This document shows, piece by piece, positions 42,690 through 51,956 of a stretch of DNA of 64,000 nucleotides. Position 1 is the first letter of the stretch, and each line of letters begins with the position of its first letter. The DNA is from CAXSBR01 sp964252015 (GTDB lineage: Bacteria > Actinomycetota > Actinomycetes > Mycobacteriales > Jatrophihabitantaceae), in the NCBI GenBank assembly GCA_964252015.1, contig CAXULW010000006.1:1-64000 (forward strand), in the 5' to 3' direction. A program made the position numbers and the translations under genes. The notes beneath the pieces were generated by a model, which saw nothing but the letters and a program-made list of their open reading frames with translations, was not told where the DNA came from and searched no databases.

Positions 42690-45077
42690 ATGGTCAAGCG
42701 CGGCGGTGAATCCACGACAGAGGTCAGACCTGACCTGTCGCCCCCCGGCGGGCACTCACGGCTGCACTATGTCTGGATGGCAGCGACGGTGTTGCTGATC
42801 GGGTGCGGCATTGTGGCCTCTCTGCTCGCGGCAGCGGCGGTGCGGCGCAACGACGCCGACATGTCGCTGAAAGCGTTCCAGCGTTCGTCGGCAGGCGTCG
42901 CGTCGACCCTGCAGCTCGCCATCGAGCACGACAGGGACATCGTTTACGACGCAGGCGGCCTGCTCTCTGATCCGAACCTGACGAGTACACAGTTCAGCGC
43001 ATGGGCGAATTCGGCCAGCATCTTGGACCGCTACCCGGAAATGACCGGCATGGGCGTCGTGGTCATTGTGGATGCCGCGGCCCTCCCCGCGTTCGCGGCG
43101 CGCGCGGTTCTTGATCCGGTTGGGACGTTAGCGGCGGACGGGACCTTTGCCGTCGTGCCGGCGGGACCGCGGCCCTTCTATTGCCTGGCTTCCGGCATCG
43201 CTGTGACCCGCACCGGGGGGCCGCCAACCCCGGCGGGCTTGGACTATTGCGCGGATCCGGCCAATAAGATCCCACTGCTTGCCGCTCGCGACTCCGGTCG
43301 AGGCGACTATCTGCCCTACCGGGTCGGGGGGAAGACGTTGCTGTCAGTCCAGACCCCGTTCTACCGAGGGACCAGCCCGGCCACGGTCGCGGCGCGCCGG
43401 GCCGCTTTCACCGGCTGGGTCGGCACCTCGGTTGACCCAGCAATATTGCTGGCTCGGGCCGTACGAGACGAGCCGGGTCTTGCGGTGTCGATGCGATACC
43501 ACGGTGACAGCGAGGACGTCTCGTTCACCCGCGGCAAACCGGCGCTGGGCACGCGATCGGTGACGATCGACCTACACAACGGGTGGACCGTACGGACTTC
43601 TGGCGTCGTTGAGCGTGGTGGGTTAACAGCCGGCAACCCGCTTTCTGTCCTGATCGTGGGCAGCGCGATCAGCGTGCTCCTCGGGCTCTTGATGTTCGTG
43701 TTGGGCACCGGCCGGGAGCGCGCCCGACGTCAATTGGAGCAGCGGACCGCACAGTTGCACCACCGAGCGCTGCATGACGCGTTGACCGGCTTGCCGAACC
43801 GGGCGCTGGTGATGGACCGCATTGAGCAGATGTTGGCCCGGGACCGTCGCCGCCCGAGCACCGGTGCCGTCCTCTTCCTTGATCTGGACGACTTCAAGAA
43901 CGTCAACGACACCCTCGGTCACGGCGCCGGTGACCAGCTCCTCATCGCGGTCGCAGGTCGGCTCGCAACCACCCTGCGGGACGCCGACACGATCGCCCGG
44001 ATGGGCGGGGACGAATTCGTTGTTGTCATCGACGGCGCCAACGCCGACGTTTCGCCTGAACTGATCGCCGAACGCCTACTTGACGCGATGCGGCAGCCGT
44101 TTGACCTCGACGGACGGGCCATGCCGCTGTCAGTCGGCGTCAGCATCGGTATCGCCAGCGGCGATCGCGTCAGCGCAGAGGAGTTACTTCGCGACGCCGA
44201 CATTGCGCTCTACCAAGCGAAAGCGGCCGGCAAGAACGGGTACGCCGTTTTTGAACCGCACAAGCAAACCATCATCACTCGCCGCACCGAGCTCGAGTTC
44301 GACCTGCGGTCCGCCCTGACCCGCAACGAATATCAGCTGCTGTATCAGCCGATCTACAATCTCGATGACCTCACGGTTGTCGGCGTCGAAGCCCTTCTAC
44401 GATGGAAACACCCGAGCCGTGGACTGATCTCGCCGGACGAATTCATACCCATCCTCGAGCAGACCGGACAGATCCGCGAGGTCGGTCGCTGGGTGCTCCA
44501 GCACGCCTGCGCGCAGATGGCGACGTGGCACGCCAAGGGCGACACCCTCGACATCTCCGTCAATCTCTCGGCGCGCCAACTGGATCACGACGACATCATC
44601 GCCGACGTCAGTGACGCCTTGCAGGCCAGCGGCCTGCCGGCAGCATCGCTGCTCATCGAGGTTGCCGAAACCACGCTGATGCAAAACGCAAAGGCCATAG
44701 CCCGGCGACTACACGGGATAAGAAAGCTTGGCGTCAGAATAGCGGTCGACGACTTCGGCACGGGCTACTCGTCGCTGTCCTACCTGCGACAGTTCCCCGT
44801 CGACTGCCTCAAGATCGACCGTGCTTTCACCCATGCGATCACCACCTCGCCACAAGCCAAAGCGCTGGTCGGCACCCTGGTCCAGCTCGGCAAGGACCTC
44901 GGCCTCAGCACGCTAGCGGAGGGCGTCGAGACCCCAGCGGAGATGGACCTGCTTCGGGAAGCCGACGTCGAGCAAGCCCAGGGATTCCTCCTGGCGCGCC
45001 CGCTCGACCCCGCCAAGTTCGAAGAGCAACTTCTTGCACCCACTCGACCCGGCACTTCTACGACCACTCGCACCTAG
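42690..45077 (+). CDS. CHASE-GGDEF-EAL c-di-GMP turnover protein
   Basis: A 795-residue membrane sensor. A first membrane helix (about 30-50), an extracellular CHASE-type domain (about 60-310) and a second helix (about 318-340) lead to a cytoplasmic GGDEF domain with an intact MGGDEF motif, then an EAL domain with VEALLRW, NLSARQL, DDFGTGYSSL, KIDRAF and AEGVET intact. It could both make and degrade c-di-GMP. ATG 42690 with GGAG (42680-42683) is preferred; GTG 42642 and ATG 42672 are alternatives. It follows the polysaccharide operon, so control of polymer synthesis is likely. Confidence 0.92.
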   Translation: MVKRGGESTTEVRPDLSPPGGHSRLHYVWMAATVLLIGCGIVASLLAAAAVRRNDADMSLKAFQRSSAGVASTLQLAIEHDRDIVYDAGGLLSDPNLTSTQFSAWANSASILDRYPEMTGMGVVVIVDAAALPAFAARAVLDPVGTLAADGTFAVVPAGPRPFYCLASGIAVTRTGGPPTPAGLDYCADPANKIPLLAARDSGRGDYLPYRVGGKTLLSVQTPFYRGTSPATVAARRAAFTGWVGTSVDPAILLARAVRDEPGLAVSMRYHGDSEDVSFTRGKPALGTRSVTIDLHNGWTVRTSGVVERGGLTAGNPLSVLIVGSAISVLLGLLMFVLGTGRERARRQLEQRTAQLHHRALHDALTGLPNRALVMDRIEQMLARDRRRPSTGAVLFLDLDDFKNVNDTLGHGAGDQLLIAVAGRLATTLRDADTIARMGGDEFVVVIDGANADVSPELIAERLLDAMRQPFDLDGRAMPLSVGVSIGIASGDRVSAEELLRDADIALYQAKAAGKNGYAVFEPHKQTIITRRTELEFDLRSALTRNEYQLLYQPIYNLDDLTVVGVEALLRWKHPSRGLISPDEFIPILEQTGQIREVGRWVLQHACAQMATWHAKGDTLDISVNLSARQLDHDDIIADVSDALQASGLPAASLLIEVAETTLMQNAKAIARRLHGIRKLGVRIAVDDFGTGYSSLSYLRQFPVDCLKIDRAFTHAITTSPQAKALVGTLVQLGKDLGLSTLAEGVETPAEMDLLREADVEQAQGFLLARPLDPAKFEEQLLAPTRPGTSTTTRT

Positions 45078-45183
45078 TTGTCGATTGCGGGGCCCCCAGA
45101 GACACCCGGGCGGGACCTGAGGATGAGATTGTCGGCACTTGCGGGCGATGTGGTGTGCCGCGATCCGGACGACCGTGAAACGC

Positions 45184-47508
45184 ATGAATCGCTCCTCTGT
45201 CGACGTATCCTCGCCCGCCCGCTCCGGTGTTCCGTCCCGCACGCCTCGCCGAGCGGCGGTTCGGGTCGGTTCTTGTGCGTTGGCCGTCGCGTTCGCGGCC
45301 GCCTTTCTGCTCCCGGCGGTCGCCGTGTCCGCCCCGGCCAAGCCGCATCCCGCGAGCGGAGGCGGATCAAGTAAGGCAAAGGTGGCCGCGTACACGGTTC
45401 GGCTGGTGACCGGAGACGTCGTGAAGGTGTCCGGGTCGGGCGTGGCGGTGATCCCGGCGGTGCGATCAGGTATAGGCGCTCATTTGGAAGTGCAACGGAT
45501 GGGGGCGTCTACGTATGTGATCCCGGACGCGGCGGTGCCCTACCTCGGCCGCTACCTCGACCGGGAGCTTTTCAACGTCACGGCGAACTCGGCCACGCCG
45601 GGTGGTACCGGCCAAACGGTGCGGCTGGTGTCCGCGCCGGGCCACGTGTCTGCGGTGACGGGGTTCACGATCACCTCGCGATCCGCTGGCGGCGCGCTCG
45701 GGTACTTCACATCCGGTGGCGCGAGGGCGTTCGGCGCGGCCCTGGATCGGCAGTGGACACTCGATCAGCAGTGGACATTCGATCAGAAGAAGCGCCCGGC
45801 GTCGGCGGTTCCGTCGCTGTTCGCCGGGGTGACCCGGCTTACTCCGGCGACCAGGAGCGACGCGGTTGCGCGGGTGGTTCCGGCGTTCGCCCAGGTAAGC
45901 CTGGCCATGCGCGTACTCGACCGACACGGGGCGCCCGTCGCCTTCGCCATCGTCGCGTTGTTCAACACCGATGACGGTCGTCGATACACCGGTTTCGTCT
46001 ATGCCGTTGACGGATTGGCCCGGGCGAGTGTGCCGATGGGGCACTACAGCGCCGAGGTGCACACGGATGACCTCGAGGGACCCGCCGGAGACCGGGTGGT
46101 TTCTCGCTTCGTCGTCGTATCCGATTACGACGTCACCGGCGCCGGGCAGGTACTAGCACTGGACGCTCGACGGGCGACCAGCCGCCCGAGGGTGCGGACT
46201 CCGCTATCGGCCGACATGAAGTCGTTGCAACTGGAGTGGGCCCGGTACGACCGTCGGGGCGTTCTCCTCGCTTCGGTGAACGAGATCTATCAGGACCCCA
46301 CCGCTGACGTCCGAGTCGCGCCCGCACCGCCTGCGCGGGTCGGCCGGATGCAGTGGCTGACGACCTGGTCCCTGGAGGCGTCTGCGCGAGCCGGACTGGG
46401 CAGTACCTACGACCTGGCTTACCTCGACACAAGTGTCACGCCCGACCAGGGGCGGATCGTGTTGCCTCGCCAACTCACCACCGTGCGCGCCCGCTACTTC
46501 GTCGACGGCCGACCCCGGACCTCATCGTTCGGTCGTGCTCCACTCGTGGCCGGCGGCTACACGGTGCTGTTCAACCCGTTGCCAACACCCGGCACACGTA
46601 CCGAGTACGTCCTGAGCCCGCCGGGGACGATCTGGACGTCGGTCCTGATCGGCGACGAAGCCACGTTCGACACCGCGGTCAGTGACGGCTGGCGGCAGTA
46701 CCGGGCCGGAGCCGCAGCGAACGTCGACTGGCTGCACCCGGCGCTGCTGCCGGGCTTCGCCGAACCGACGGCGGGCGACCGGCTCGCGCCCGACACCCTG
46801 TCCTACGAATGCCCGGCCTGCCGGGTAGACGATGAGCTCTCGCTGCGGCTGTCCGCGCTGACCGACAGCACACCTGGGCATACCGGTTCCCTCGACCTCG
46901 CCCCGCCCGGGCGAACCAACGCCCGCCTGCAGCTGTTCCAGGACGGCCGCCTGGTCGACGACGAGTCCAACACCTCCGTCGTGACGGTGGCGGCGAGCAC
47001 GGGCGCCGCGGACTACCGGCTGTTGTTCCGTGTCGATACCGGGATGACCCGAGGCGATGACTCGTCGACGGCCACCGACCTGCATTTCCGATCCGCGCCG
47101 GGCCAAGGGCCGTTGCTACCGTCCGGGTGGACGTGTGGAGGAGTTCCCGCCGACCCCGGATGCCGTGCGCTGCCCGTCCTTTCCGTACGCGCACCGCTGC
47201 CGGTCGGCCTCGACGCACAGCTGACGAGTGCGGGTAGCCACGTCGTGCCGGTCACGGTCAGTCATGTCCCCGGGGCGGCTGCGATCCCCATCGTGGCGCT
47301 AACGGTGGAAACCCGCGTCGACGGCACGACCTGGCGTCCAGCCCCGAGCCACGGACGATCGGACGGCCGCTATCTGGTCGACCTACCGGCCGGGCCGACG
47401 CACGCCGACACGCCCGTAGACCTGCGCATCTTCGCTCGCGACGCCGCGGGCAACACGCTGCTCCAGACCGTGACGCACGCCTACACCGCGTCGGGCAGCC
47501 AGAAATGA
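45184..47508 (+). CDS. large secreted protein resembling S8-peptidase flanking regions, paralogue
   Basis: A 774-residue exported protein, paralogue of the product at 10464. A signal peptide (about 20-50, ALAVAFAAAFLLPAVAVSA) precedes YTVRLVTGDVVKVSGSG ... YVIPDAAVPYLGRYLDRELFNVT, the propeptide-like part of large S8 peptidases, then MRVLDRHGAPVAFAIVALFNTDDG ... ASVPMGHYSAEVHTDD and ALDARRA, typical of the region after their catalytic domain. No Asp/His/Ser protease blocks are seen. The CPAC pair (YECPACRVDDEL) and GWTCGG motif are shared with the paralogue. The ATG at 45184 is one of several possible starts (GTG 45175). The S53 gene follows with an ATGA overlap. Confidence 0.75.
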   Translation: MNRSSVDVSSPARSGVPSRTPRRAAVRVGSCALAVAFAAAFLLPAVAVSAPAKPHPASGGGSSKAKVAAYTVRLVTGDVVKVSGSGVAVIPAVRSGIGAHLEVQRMGASTYVIPDAAVPYLGRYLDRELFNVTANSATPGGTGQTVRLVSAPGHVSAVTGFTITSRSAGGALGYFTSGGARAFGAALDRQWTLDQQWTFDQKKRPASAVPSLFAGVTRLTPATRSDAVARVVPAFAQVSLAMRVLDRHGAPVAFAIVALFNTDDGRRYTGFVYAVDGLARASVPMGHYSAEVHTDDLEGPAGDRVVSRFVVVSDYDVTGAGQVLALDARRATSRPRVRTPLSADMKSLQLEWARYDRRGVLLASVNEIYQDPTADVRVAPAPPARVGRMQWLTTWSLEASARAGLGSTYDLAYLDTSVTPDQGRIVLPRQLTTVRARYFVDGRPRTSSFGRAPLVAGGYTVLFNPLPTPGTRTEYVLSPPGTIWTSVLIGDEATFDTAVSDGWRQYRAGAAANVDWLHPALLPGFAEPTAGDRLAPDTLSYECPACRVDDELSLRLSALTDSTPGHTGSLDLAPPGRTNARLQLFQDGRLVDDESNTSVVTVAASTGAADYRLLFRVDTGMTRGDDSSTATDLHFRSAPGQGPLLPSGWTCGGVPADPGCRALPVLSVRAPLPVGLDAQLTSAGSHVVPVTVSHVPGAAAIPIVALTVETRVDGTTWRPAPSHGRSDGRYLVDLPAGPTHADTPVDLRIFARDAAGNTLLQTVTHAYTASGSQK

Positions 47509-48716
47509 CGCGGCGACTGCGACTGCTGCTCACCCTCGCGATCGGTGCCGTTGCCGTGTCGGGCTTCACCAGCGCCGGTCAACCCAGCCGACCGCCGGCT
47601 ACCGCTTCCCAGGGTTCCCACCTCGATGACCAGGTCCGTACCGCGTGCGAGGCCGTGACTACGCCCGGGCGGGCTCGCTGTTTCGCTCGCTACGTTGCCC
47701 CGCGTCCAGGCCAACGCCGCGCCGGAGCCAAAGCTCCGCAGGGCTTCCGCCCGGCCGACCTGCACAACGCCTACGGCCTGCCCGCGACCGGCGGTGCGGG
47801 GCACACGGTCGCCGTGATCGGGGCATTCGACGATCCCCGCGTCGCGTCCGACCTGACCACCTTCCGCGCCCGGTTCGGGCTGCCGCCGTGCACGAAGGCC
47901 ACCGGGTGTCTGCGCGTGGTGAACCAGCGGGGCCAGACCTCGCCGCTGCCCCAGCCCGACGTCGACTGGGCCACCGAGATCTCCCTCGACCTGGACATGG
48001 TGTCGGCGTCCTGCCCCAGCTGTGCCCTGATGCTCGTGGAGGCCGACTCGGCAAACATCTCCGATCTGGGTACGGGCGTTGACTCCGCAGTCCGTCTTGG
48101 CGCCGATGTCGTGAGCAACAGCTACGGCATCGCCGAGAACAACGGGGTGCTCCCGCTCGCCCACTACTACCAGCACCCGGGCGTGGCCATCGTGGCCGCC
48201 ACCGGCGACTACGGTTTCGGTCCCGCATCGTTCCCGGCCGTGCTCCCGTCGGTGATCGCCGTCGGCGGCACCTCGCTGTCGCGCAGCGGATCCTCCTGGC
48301 GCAGCCACGCCTGGAGTGGCAGCGGCAGCGGGTGTTCCGCCTACGTACCCAAGCCGGCCTGGCAGCACGACTCCCACTGCACCATGCGAGTCGTCGCGGA
48401 TGTCTCGGCCGTCGCCGACCCCGGTACCGGGCCCGCCTTCTACGACAGCTACGGCTACGTCCCGGCCAACGGGTGGATGGTCGGCGGGGGGACGAGCGCG
48501 GCCGCCCCGCTGATCGCCGGCATGATCGGCTCGACCCCGCACCCGGACCGGGTCAGCAGTTCGAGCTATCTCTACGGTCATCGCTCCGGATTCCGTGACG
48601 TGATCGGTGGGTCGAACGGATTCTGCGGCGGCGATTACCTCTGCACGGCCCGGCCCGGTTACGACGCACCGACGGGCCTGGGCAGTCCGTACGGCCTCGG
48701 CGGCCTCGGCGGTTGA
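47505..48716 (+). CDS. secreted S53 (sedolisin-type) peptidase, paralogue
   Basis: A 403-residue exported peptidase with a signal peptide (about 1-25). Catalytic residues match S53: E158 and D162 in ATEISLDLD, D235 in ATGDYGF, S331 in GGGTSAAAP, plus the C-terminal calcium region DVIGGSNGF ... GYDAPTGLGSPYG. As in the copy at 12671 the usual long propeptide is absent. The start overlaps the upstream gene as ATGA, so the two proteins are translated together. Closest relative in the window is the 12671 product. Confidence 0.88.
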   Translation: MTRRLRLLLTLAIGAVAVSGFTSAGQPSRPPATASQGSHLDDQVRTACEAVTTPGRARCFARYVAPRPGQRRAGAKAPQGFRPADLHNAYGLPATGGAGHTVAVIGAFDDPRVASDLTTFRARFGLPPCTKATGCLRVVNQRGQTSPLPQPDVDWATEISLDLDMVSASCPSCALMLVEADSANISDLGTGVDSAVRLGADVVSNSYGIAENNGVLPLAHYYQHPGVAIVAATGDYGFGPASFPAVLPSVIAVGGTSLSRSGSSWRSHAWSGSGSGCSAYVPKPAWQHDSHCTMRVVADVSAVADPGTGPAFYDSYGYVPANGWMVGGGTSAAAPLIAGMIGSTPHPDRVSSSSYLYGHRSGFRDVIGGSNGFCGGDYLCTARPGYDAPTGLGSPYGLGGLGG

Positions 48717-48805
48717 CCCGCGATCGCCGCCGGGCTCGGGTGGACGGGTCGCAGTGACGCCACAAGGATCAACGCCACGTGGGACGACGTGACACCCGGA
48801 CGACG

Positions 48806-48817
48806 TTGGCGCGCCAA
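48806..48817. promoter_or_regulatory. perfect palindrome TTGGCGCGCCAA
   Basis: A 12-bp perfect palindrome in the 257-base gap before the two-component genes, 157 bases upstream of the kinase start. Candidate operator; the regulator is not known, though the response regulator encoded downstream is one possibility. Confidence 0.35.
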
Positions 48818-48973
48818 TGGTGGGTCGTGCCACGATCAAGAGAACCCTGGAGTAGAGACCGCGCACCAATCGCGGTGCCAGTGCCGAGCCGGTTGGTGCT
48901 TCCCGCCCCGCCGTGAGGGAGGTGCCGTGCCCAGCAGGGATGCGCGACGCGGACCCAGGTCGGTCGGGCGGGC

Positions 48974-50314
48974 GTGACCACCGGGGCGCCCACGATGCCC
49001 ACGCATCCGAAGTCGATGCTGCGGGCCTGGCGGCCCGATGTCGCCCTCGGCGCGGTCGTCGCGGTGTCGGGGCTGGTGGAGTCGGCGGCGCGACACACGG
49101 GTGTGGGTGGTTGGCTCGTGGCGGTTGGGCTGGGGGCCGCGGTGGGGCTGTGCCGGCGCGCGCCGGGGTACGCGGTGGTGCTGGTGTGGGTGTCGTGCGT
49201 GGTGCAGGTCGGGTTCGGGCTCGATATTGCGTTGGTGCAGCTGGGTGCGGCGGCGGTGGCCTACGGTGCCGCCCGGTACGGGTCGGTTGTGGTGGTGTGG
49301 ACGAGCGGGTGGTCCATCCCGTTCGGAGCGACGCTCGCGGCCGTCTATGTCGTCGCGCACGGGACGCGATTGGCGGAGAACGTGACCCGGTTCGGGGTCG
49401 CCCTGCCCGTGCTCAGCGATGGTTGGTCACCGGTGCTCGAGGCGGGGTTGTTGTGCGTCGCGGTGTTTGCGGTGCCGTGGCTGGCCGGGTTGGCGTTGCG
49501 GTCACGGGATCAGGCGGATCGTGCCCTGGTGCGAGAGGTGGCGGCCGAGCAGGCGCGAGCCCGGGCCGAGCAGGCGCGAGCCCGGGCCGAGTCCGAGCGG
49601 GCGGTGGCCCAGGAGGTCGCGACGCTGCGCGCGGAGCAGGCCCGGTTGGCGCGTGACGTGCACGACGTGGTGGGTCACTCGTTGGCGGTGATCCTGGTCC
49701 AGGCGGAGTCGGCGCAGTACCTGCCCGATGACGACTTGGAGCGGATCCGTGCCACGGTCCGCACCATCGCGACTTCAGCCCGCCGCTCGCTGCAGGACAT
49801 CCGCCAGGTGCTGTCCAGCAGCACCGAGCAGGCTCCCGACGCCACCGCGCCGGTGCTGGACGCGGCGGCGCTGATCGCTGATCTGCGGGCGGCCGGTCAC
49901 GACATCCGCGTCGACGTCCACGGTCCGGTCCGGTCGCTGACCAGCGCGGAGCAGACGGTGCTGTTCCGGGTTCTGCAGGAAATGCTGACCAACGCCTTGA
50001 GGCACGGCCGGCGTGGCTCGCCGGTGCACGTCGCGCAGACCTGGGCCGGCGACCTGCGCCTGGACGTCACCAACACCATCGCGGGCGACGACTCCACCAC
50101 CAACGACGGAGACACACGGACGGACGGCCTGGGACTGGTCGGGATGCGACACCGGCTCGAGCTGATCGGCGGCCGCTTCGACGTCGCCCGGGACAACGAC
50201 TCTGCGACACCGACGTTCCGGGCGACGGCATGGATCCCCACCACCCACACCCCCGCGACCGGCACGGCCGTAACGCCCAGCACTCCCGCCGCCAGTACGG
50301 CGCTAACGCCGTGA
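48974..50314 (+). CDS. NarL-type sensor histidine kinase
   Basis: A 446-residue membrane kinase. Five or so N-terminal membrane helices (about 22-172) are followed by a coiled coil containing tandem AEQARAR heptads (about 191-205), the HisKA_3 dimerisation domain with H230 in ARDVHDVVGHSL, and a HATPase domain (about 325-420, EMLTNALRHG N-box, GLGLVGMRHRLELIGG). The start GTG 48974 is the longest; ATG 48995 or 49016 are possible. A GTGA overlap couples it to the regulator gene. Confidence 0.92.
   Translation: MTTGAPTMPTHPKSMLRAWRPDVALGAVVAVSGLVESAARHTGVGGWLVAVGLGAAVGLCRRAPGYAVVLVWVSCVVQVGFGLDIALVQLGAAAVAYGAARYGSVVVVWTSGWSIPFGATLAAVYVVAHGTRLAENVTRFGVALPVLSDGWSPVLEAGLLCVAVFAVPWLAGLALRSRDQADRALVREVAAEQARARAEQARARAESERAVAQEVATLRAEQARLARDVHDVVGHSLAVILVQAESAQYLPDDDLERIRATVRTIATSARRSLQDIRQVLSSSTEQAPDATAPVLDAAALIADLRAAGHDIRVDVHGPVRSLTSAEQTVLFRVLQEMLTNALRHGRRGSPVHVAQTWAGDLRLDVTNTIAGDDSTTNDGDTRTDGLGLVGMRHRLELIGGRFDVARDNDSATPTFRATAWIPTTHTPATGTAVTPSTPAASTALTP
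49544..49585 (+). repeat. 21-bp tandem repeat encoding a coiled-coil heptad
   Basis: GCCGAGCAGGCGCGAGCCCGG occurs twice in tandem, adding one exact heptad (AEQARAR) to the linker helix between the membrane part and the kinase core. Gain or loss of a heptad preserves coiled-coil register. Confidence 0.8.
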
Positions 50315-50973
50315 CCGAGGTGATCCGGGTGCTGCTGGTAGATGATCAGGAGTTGTTCCGGTCCGGGGTCGCGGTGATCGTCGACGCGCACCCGGATATG
50401 CAGGTGGTCGGCTCGGTCGGATCCGGCGTCGAGGCGGTGCGCTTGGTCGACGAGCTGGGCCCGGATGTGGTTCTGATGGACGTGCGCATGCCCGGGATCG
50501 ACGGGGTCGAGGCGACGCGGCGGATCTTCGCACCGGAGCGCACCGCGGCCAGGACGCGACCGGTGCGGGTGCTGGTGTTGACCACGTTCGACCTCGACGA
50601 CCGGGCCGCGACCGCGATCCGCTACGGCGCCAGCGGTTTCCTGCTCAAGGACACCACGCCGGCGATGCTGCGCGACGCCATCCGCACCGCGTTCACCGGT
50701 AACGCGGTGCTGGCGCCGCACGACCTTGCGGCACTGCTGGAAGGAACGTTCCGCCAGCGGCCGGCCGTGCCGGCGTCGTATGCGACTCTGACCGAGAAGG
50801 AGAGCGAGATCTTCAACGCCGTGGCCCGTGGTCTGAGCAACACCGAGATCTCCGGCTCCGTGTTCCTCAGCGAGTCAACGGTGAAGACCCACGTCGGGTC
50901 GATCCTGCGCAAGCTCGACCTGCGCGACCGCGTCCAGATCGTCGTCTTCGCCCACGATCACCAACTGCTCTAA
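50311..50973 (+). CDS. NarL/LuxR family response regulator
   Basis: A 220-residue regulator: receiver domain with phosphoacceptor D57 (VVLMDVRMPG) and a C-terminal LuxR helix-turn-helix (about 153-215, LTEKESEIFNAVARGLSNTEIS...TVKTHVGSILRKL). Starts at GTG 50311 overlapping the kinase stop. Targets are not evident from position. Confidence 0.94.
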   Translation: MTEVIRVLLVDDQELFRSGVAVIVDAHPDMQVVGSVGSGVEAVRLVDELGPDVVLMDVRMPGIDGVEATRRIFAPERTAARTRPVRVLVLTTFDLDDRAATAIRYGASGFLLKDTTPAMLRDAIRTAFTGNAVLAPHDLAALLEGTFRQRPAVPASYATLTEKESEIFNAVARGLSNTEISGSVFLSESTVKTHVGSILRKLDLRDRVQIVVFAHDHQLL

Positions 50974-51012
50974 CCCGCGGCATCCGGGTCCGGGGCAAAG
51001 ACTCGAGACAGG

Positions 51013-51744
51013 TCACTTCGCCGAAAGGTCGGCGACGAAGATGTAGCGGTCCCCGCGGTACCAGCTACGAACCCACTCGAGGGGCTTGTGGTCAGCGTCG
51101 AAGCTGTGGCGGCCTAAGACGAGCATCGGCAGCCCTGTGTCCACGCCGAGCAGTTCCGCTTCATGGGGCGACGCCGGTGCCGTCTCTATCGTTTCTTCGG
51201 CTGACATCGGTTGTACCCCGTAGACGTTGACCAGCACCTCGTACAAGGACGAAGTCCTGCGCAGCTCGGCGATCAAACCTGGAAATCGCGCCACGGCCAG
51301 GTACGAGGCTTCTACGGCCATCGGTGTCCCGTCGACCATCCGCAGCCGCTGGATGCAGTACACCGCCGCGCCCGACTTGATAGCCAACTTGCCCGCTAGT
51401 TCCTTCCCGGCCCGTTCGCGGGTCGCGTCGAGCAACCGGCTGCTCGACCGAAGCCCGCTGGCCGCTGCCTGCTCGGTGAAGCTGTTCATGCGCAGCGGCC
51501 AGACGATCTTGGGCTCGGCCACAAAGGTGCCCGACCCCTGGCGCCGGACCAGTCGACCCTCGCCTACGAGCTCGGCCAGCGCCTGCCGCACGGTGGTTCG
51601 GGAGGTGGACAGGTCGGCAGTGAGCACGCGCTCGGTGGGCACCGGGCTGCCTGGATCGAGCCGGTCGATCAGGTCGAGCAGGTGACGTTTGACCAGGTAA
51701 TACTTCGGTTGGCGTGGCGCGTCTTCTTTCGCCGCGAGAACCAC
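51013..51744 (-). CDS. GntR/HutC family regulator, DasR-like
   Basis: A 243-residue regulator with an N-terminal GntR winged helix (about 15-85, PVPTERVLTADLSTSRTTVRQALAELVGEGRLVRRQGSGTF pattern) and a UTRA effector domain (about 95-240). The GTG at 51744 has GGGAGG at 51749-51754; longer frames lack a site. It is divergent from the GH3 gene, and DasR-type GTCTA-N-ACCA sites lie in the shared region and before the transporter gene, so it should repress amino-sugar uptake and release DNA when an amino-sugar phosphate binds, as DasR/NagR do. Confidence 0.9.
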   Translation of the reverse strand: MVLAAKEDAPRQPKYYLVKRHLLDLIDRLDPGSPVPTERVLTADLSTSRTTVRQALAELVGEGRLVRRQGSGTFVAEPKIVWPLRMNSFTEQAAASGLRSSSRLLDATRERAGKELAGKLAIKSGAAVYCIQRLRMVDGTPMAVEASYLAVARFPGLIAELRRTSSLYEVLVNVYGVQPMSAEETIETAPASPHEAELLGVDTGLPMLVLGRHSFDADHKPLEWVRSWYRGDRYIFVADLSAK

Positions 51745-51853
51745 GACGCCTCCCTGCTTCGACTTCGGCCCGGACTTCGCGTGCGACGGACGCCGCGGCG
51801 TCCGACTCGCCGTCGTGGACAGCCCCAAACCCGGTTCGCCGTGCGTCCGTCCA

Positions 51854-51869
51854 ATATGTCTACACCATT
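51854..51869. promoter_or_regulatory. dre-like operator 1
   Basis: ATATGTCTACACCATT matches the core GTCTANACCA of the Streptomyces DasR consensus ACTGGTCTAGACCAGT (11 of 16 overall). It lies between the divergent GntR and GH3 genes. Confidence 0.55.
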
Positions 51870-51900
51870 GACAGCACCCGGCCAAGCTACAAAACTACCA

Positions 51901-51916
51901 AGTTGTCTAGTCCATT
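51901..51916. promoter_or_regulatory. dre-like operator 2
   Basis: AGTTGTCTAGTCCATT matches the DasR consensus at 12 of 16 positions, 40 bases before the GH3 start. Confidence 0.55.
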
Positions 51917-51956
51917 TCTTCGACCCGGTTACGCGACCACGAGGAGAGCCAAACCT

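Noticed and set aside
47481..48869. 462-residue minus-strand ORF opposite the second S53 gene
   Set aside because: Antisense shadow; no start signal and no recognisable domain, while the sense frame is a clear peptidase.
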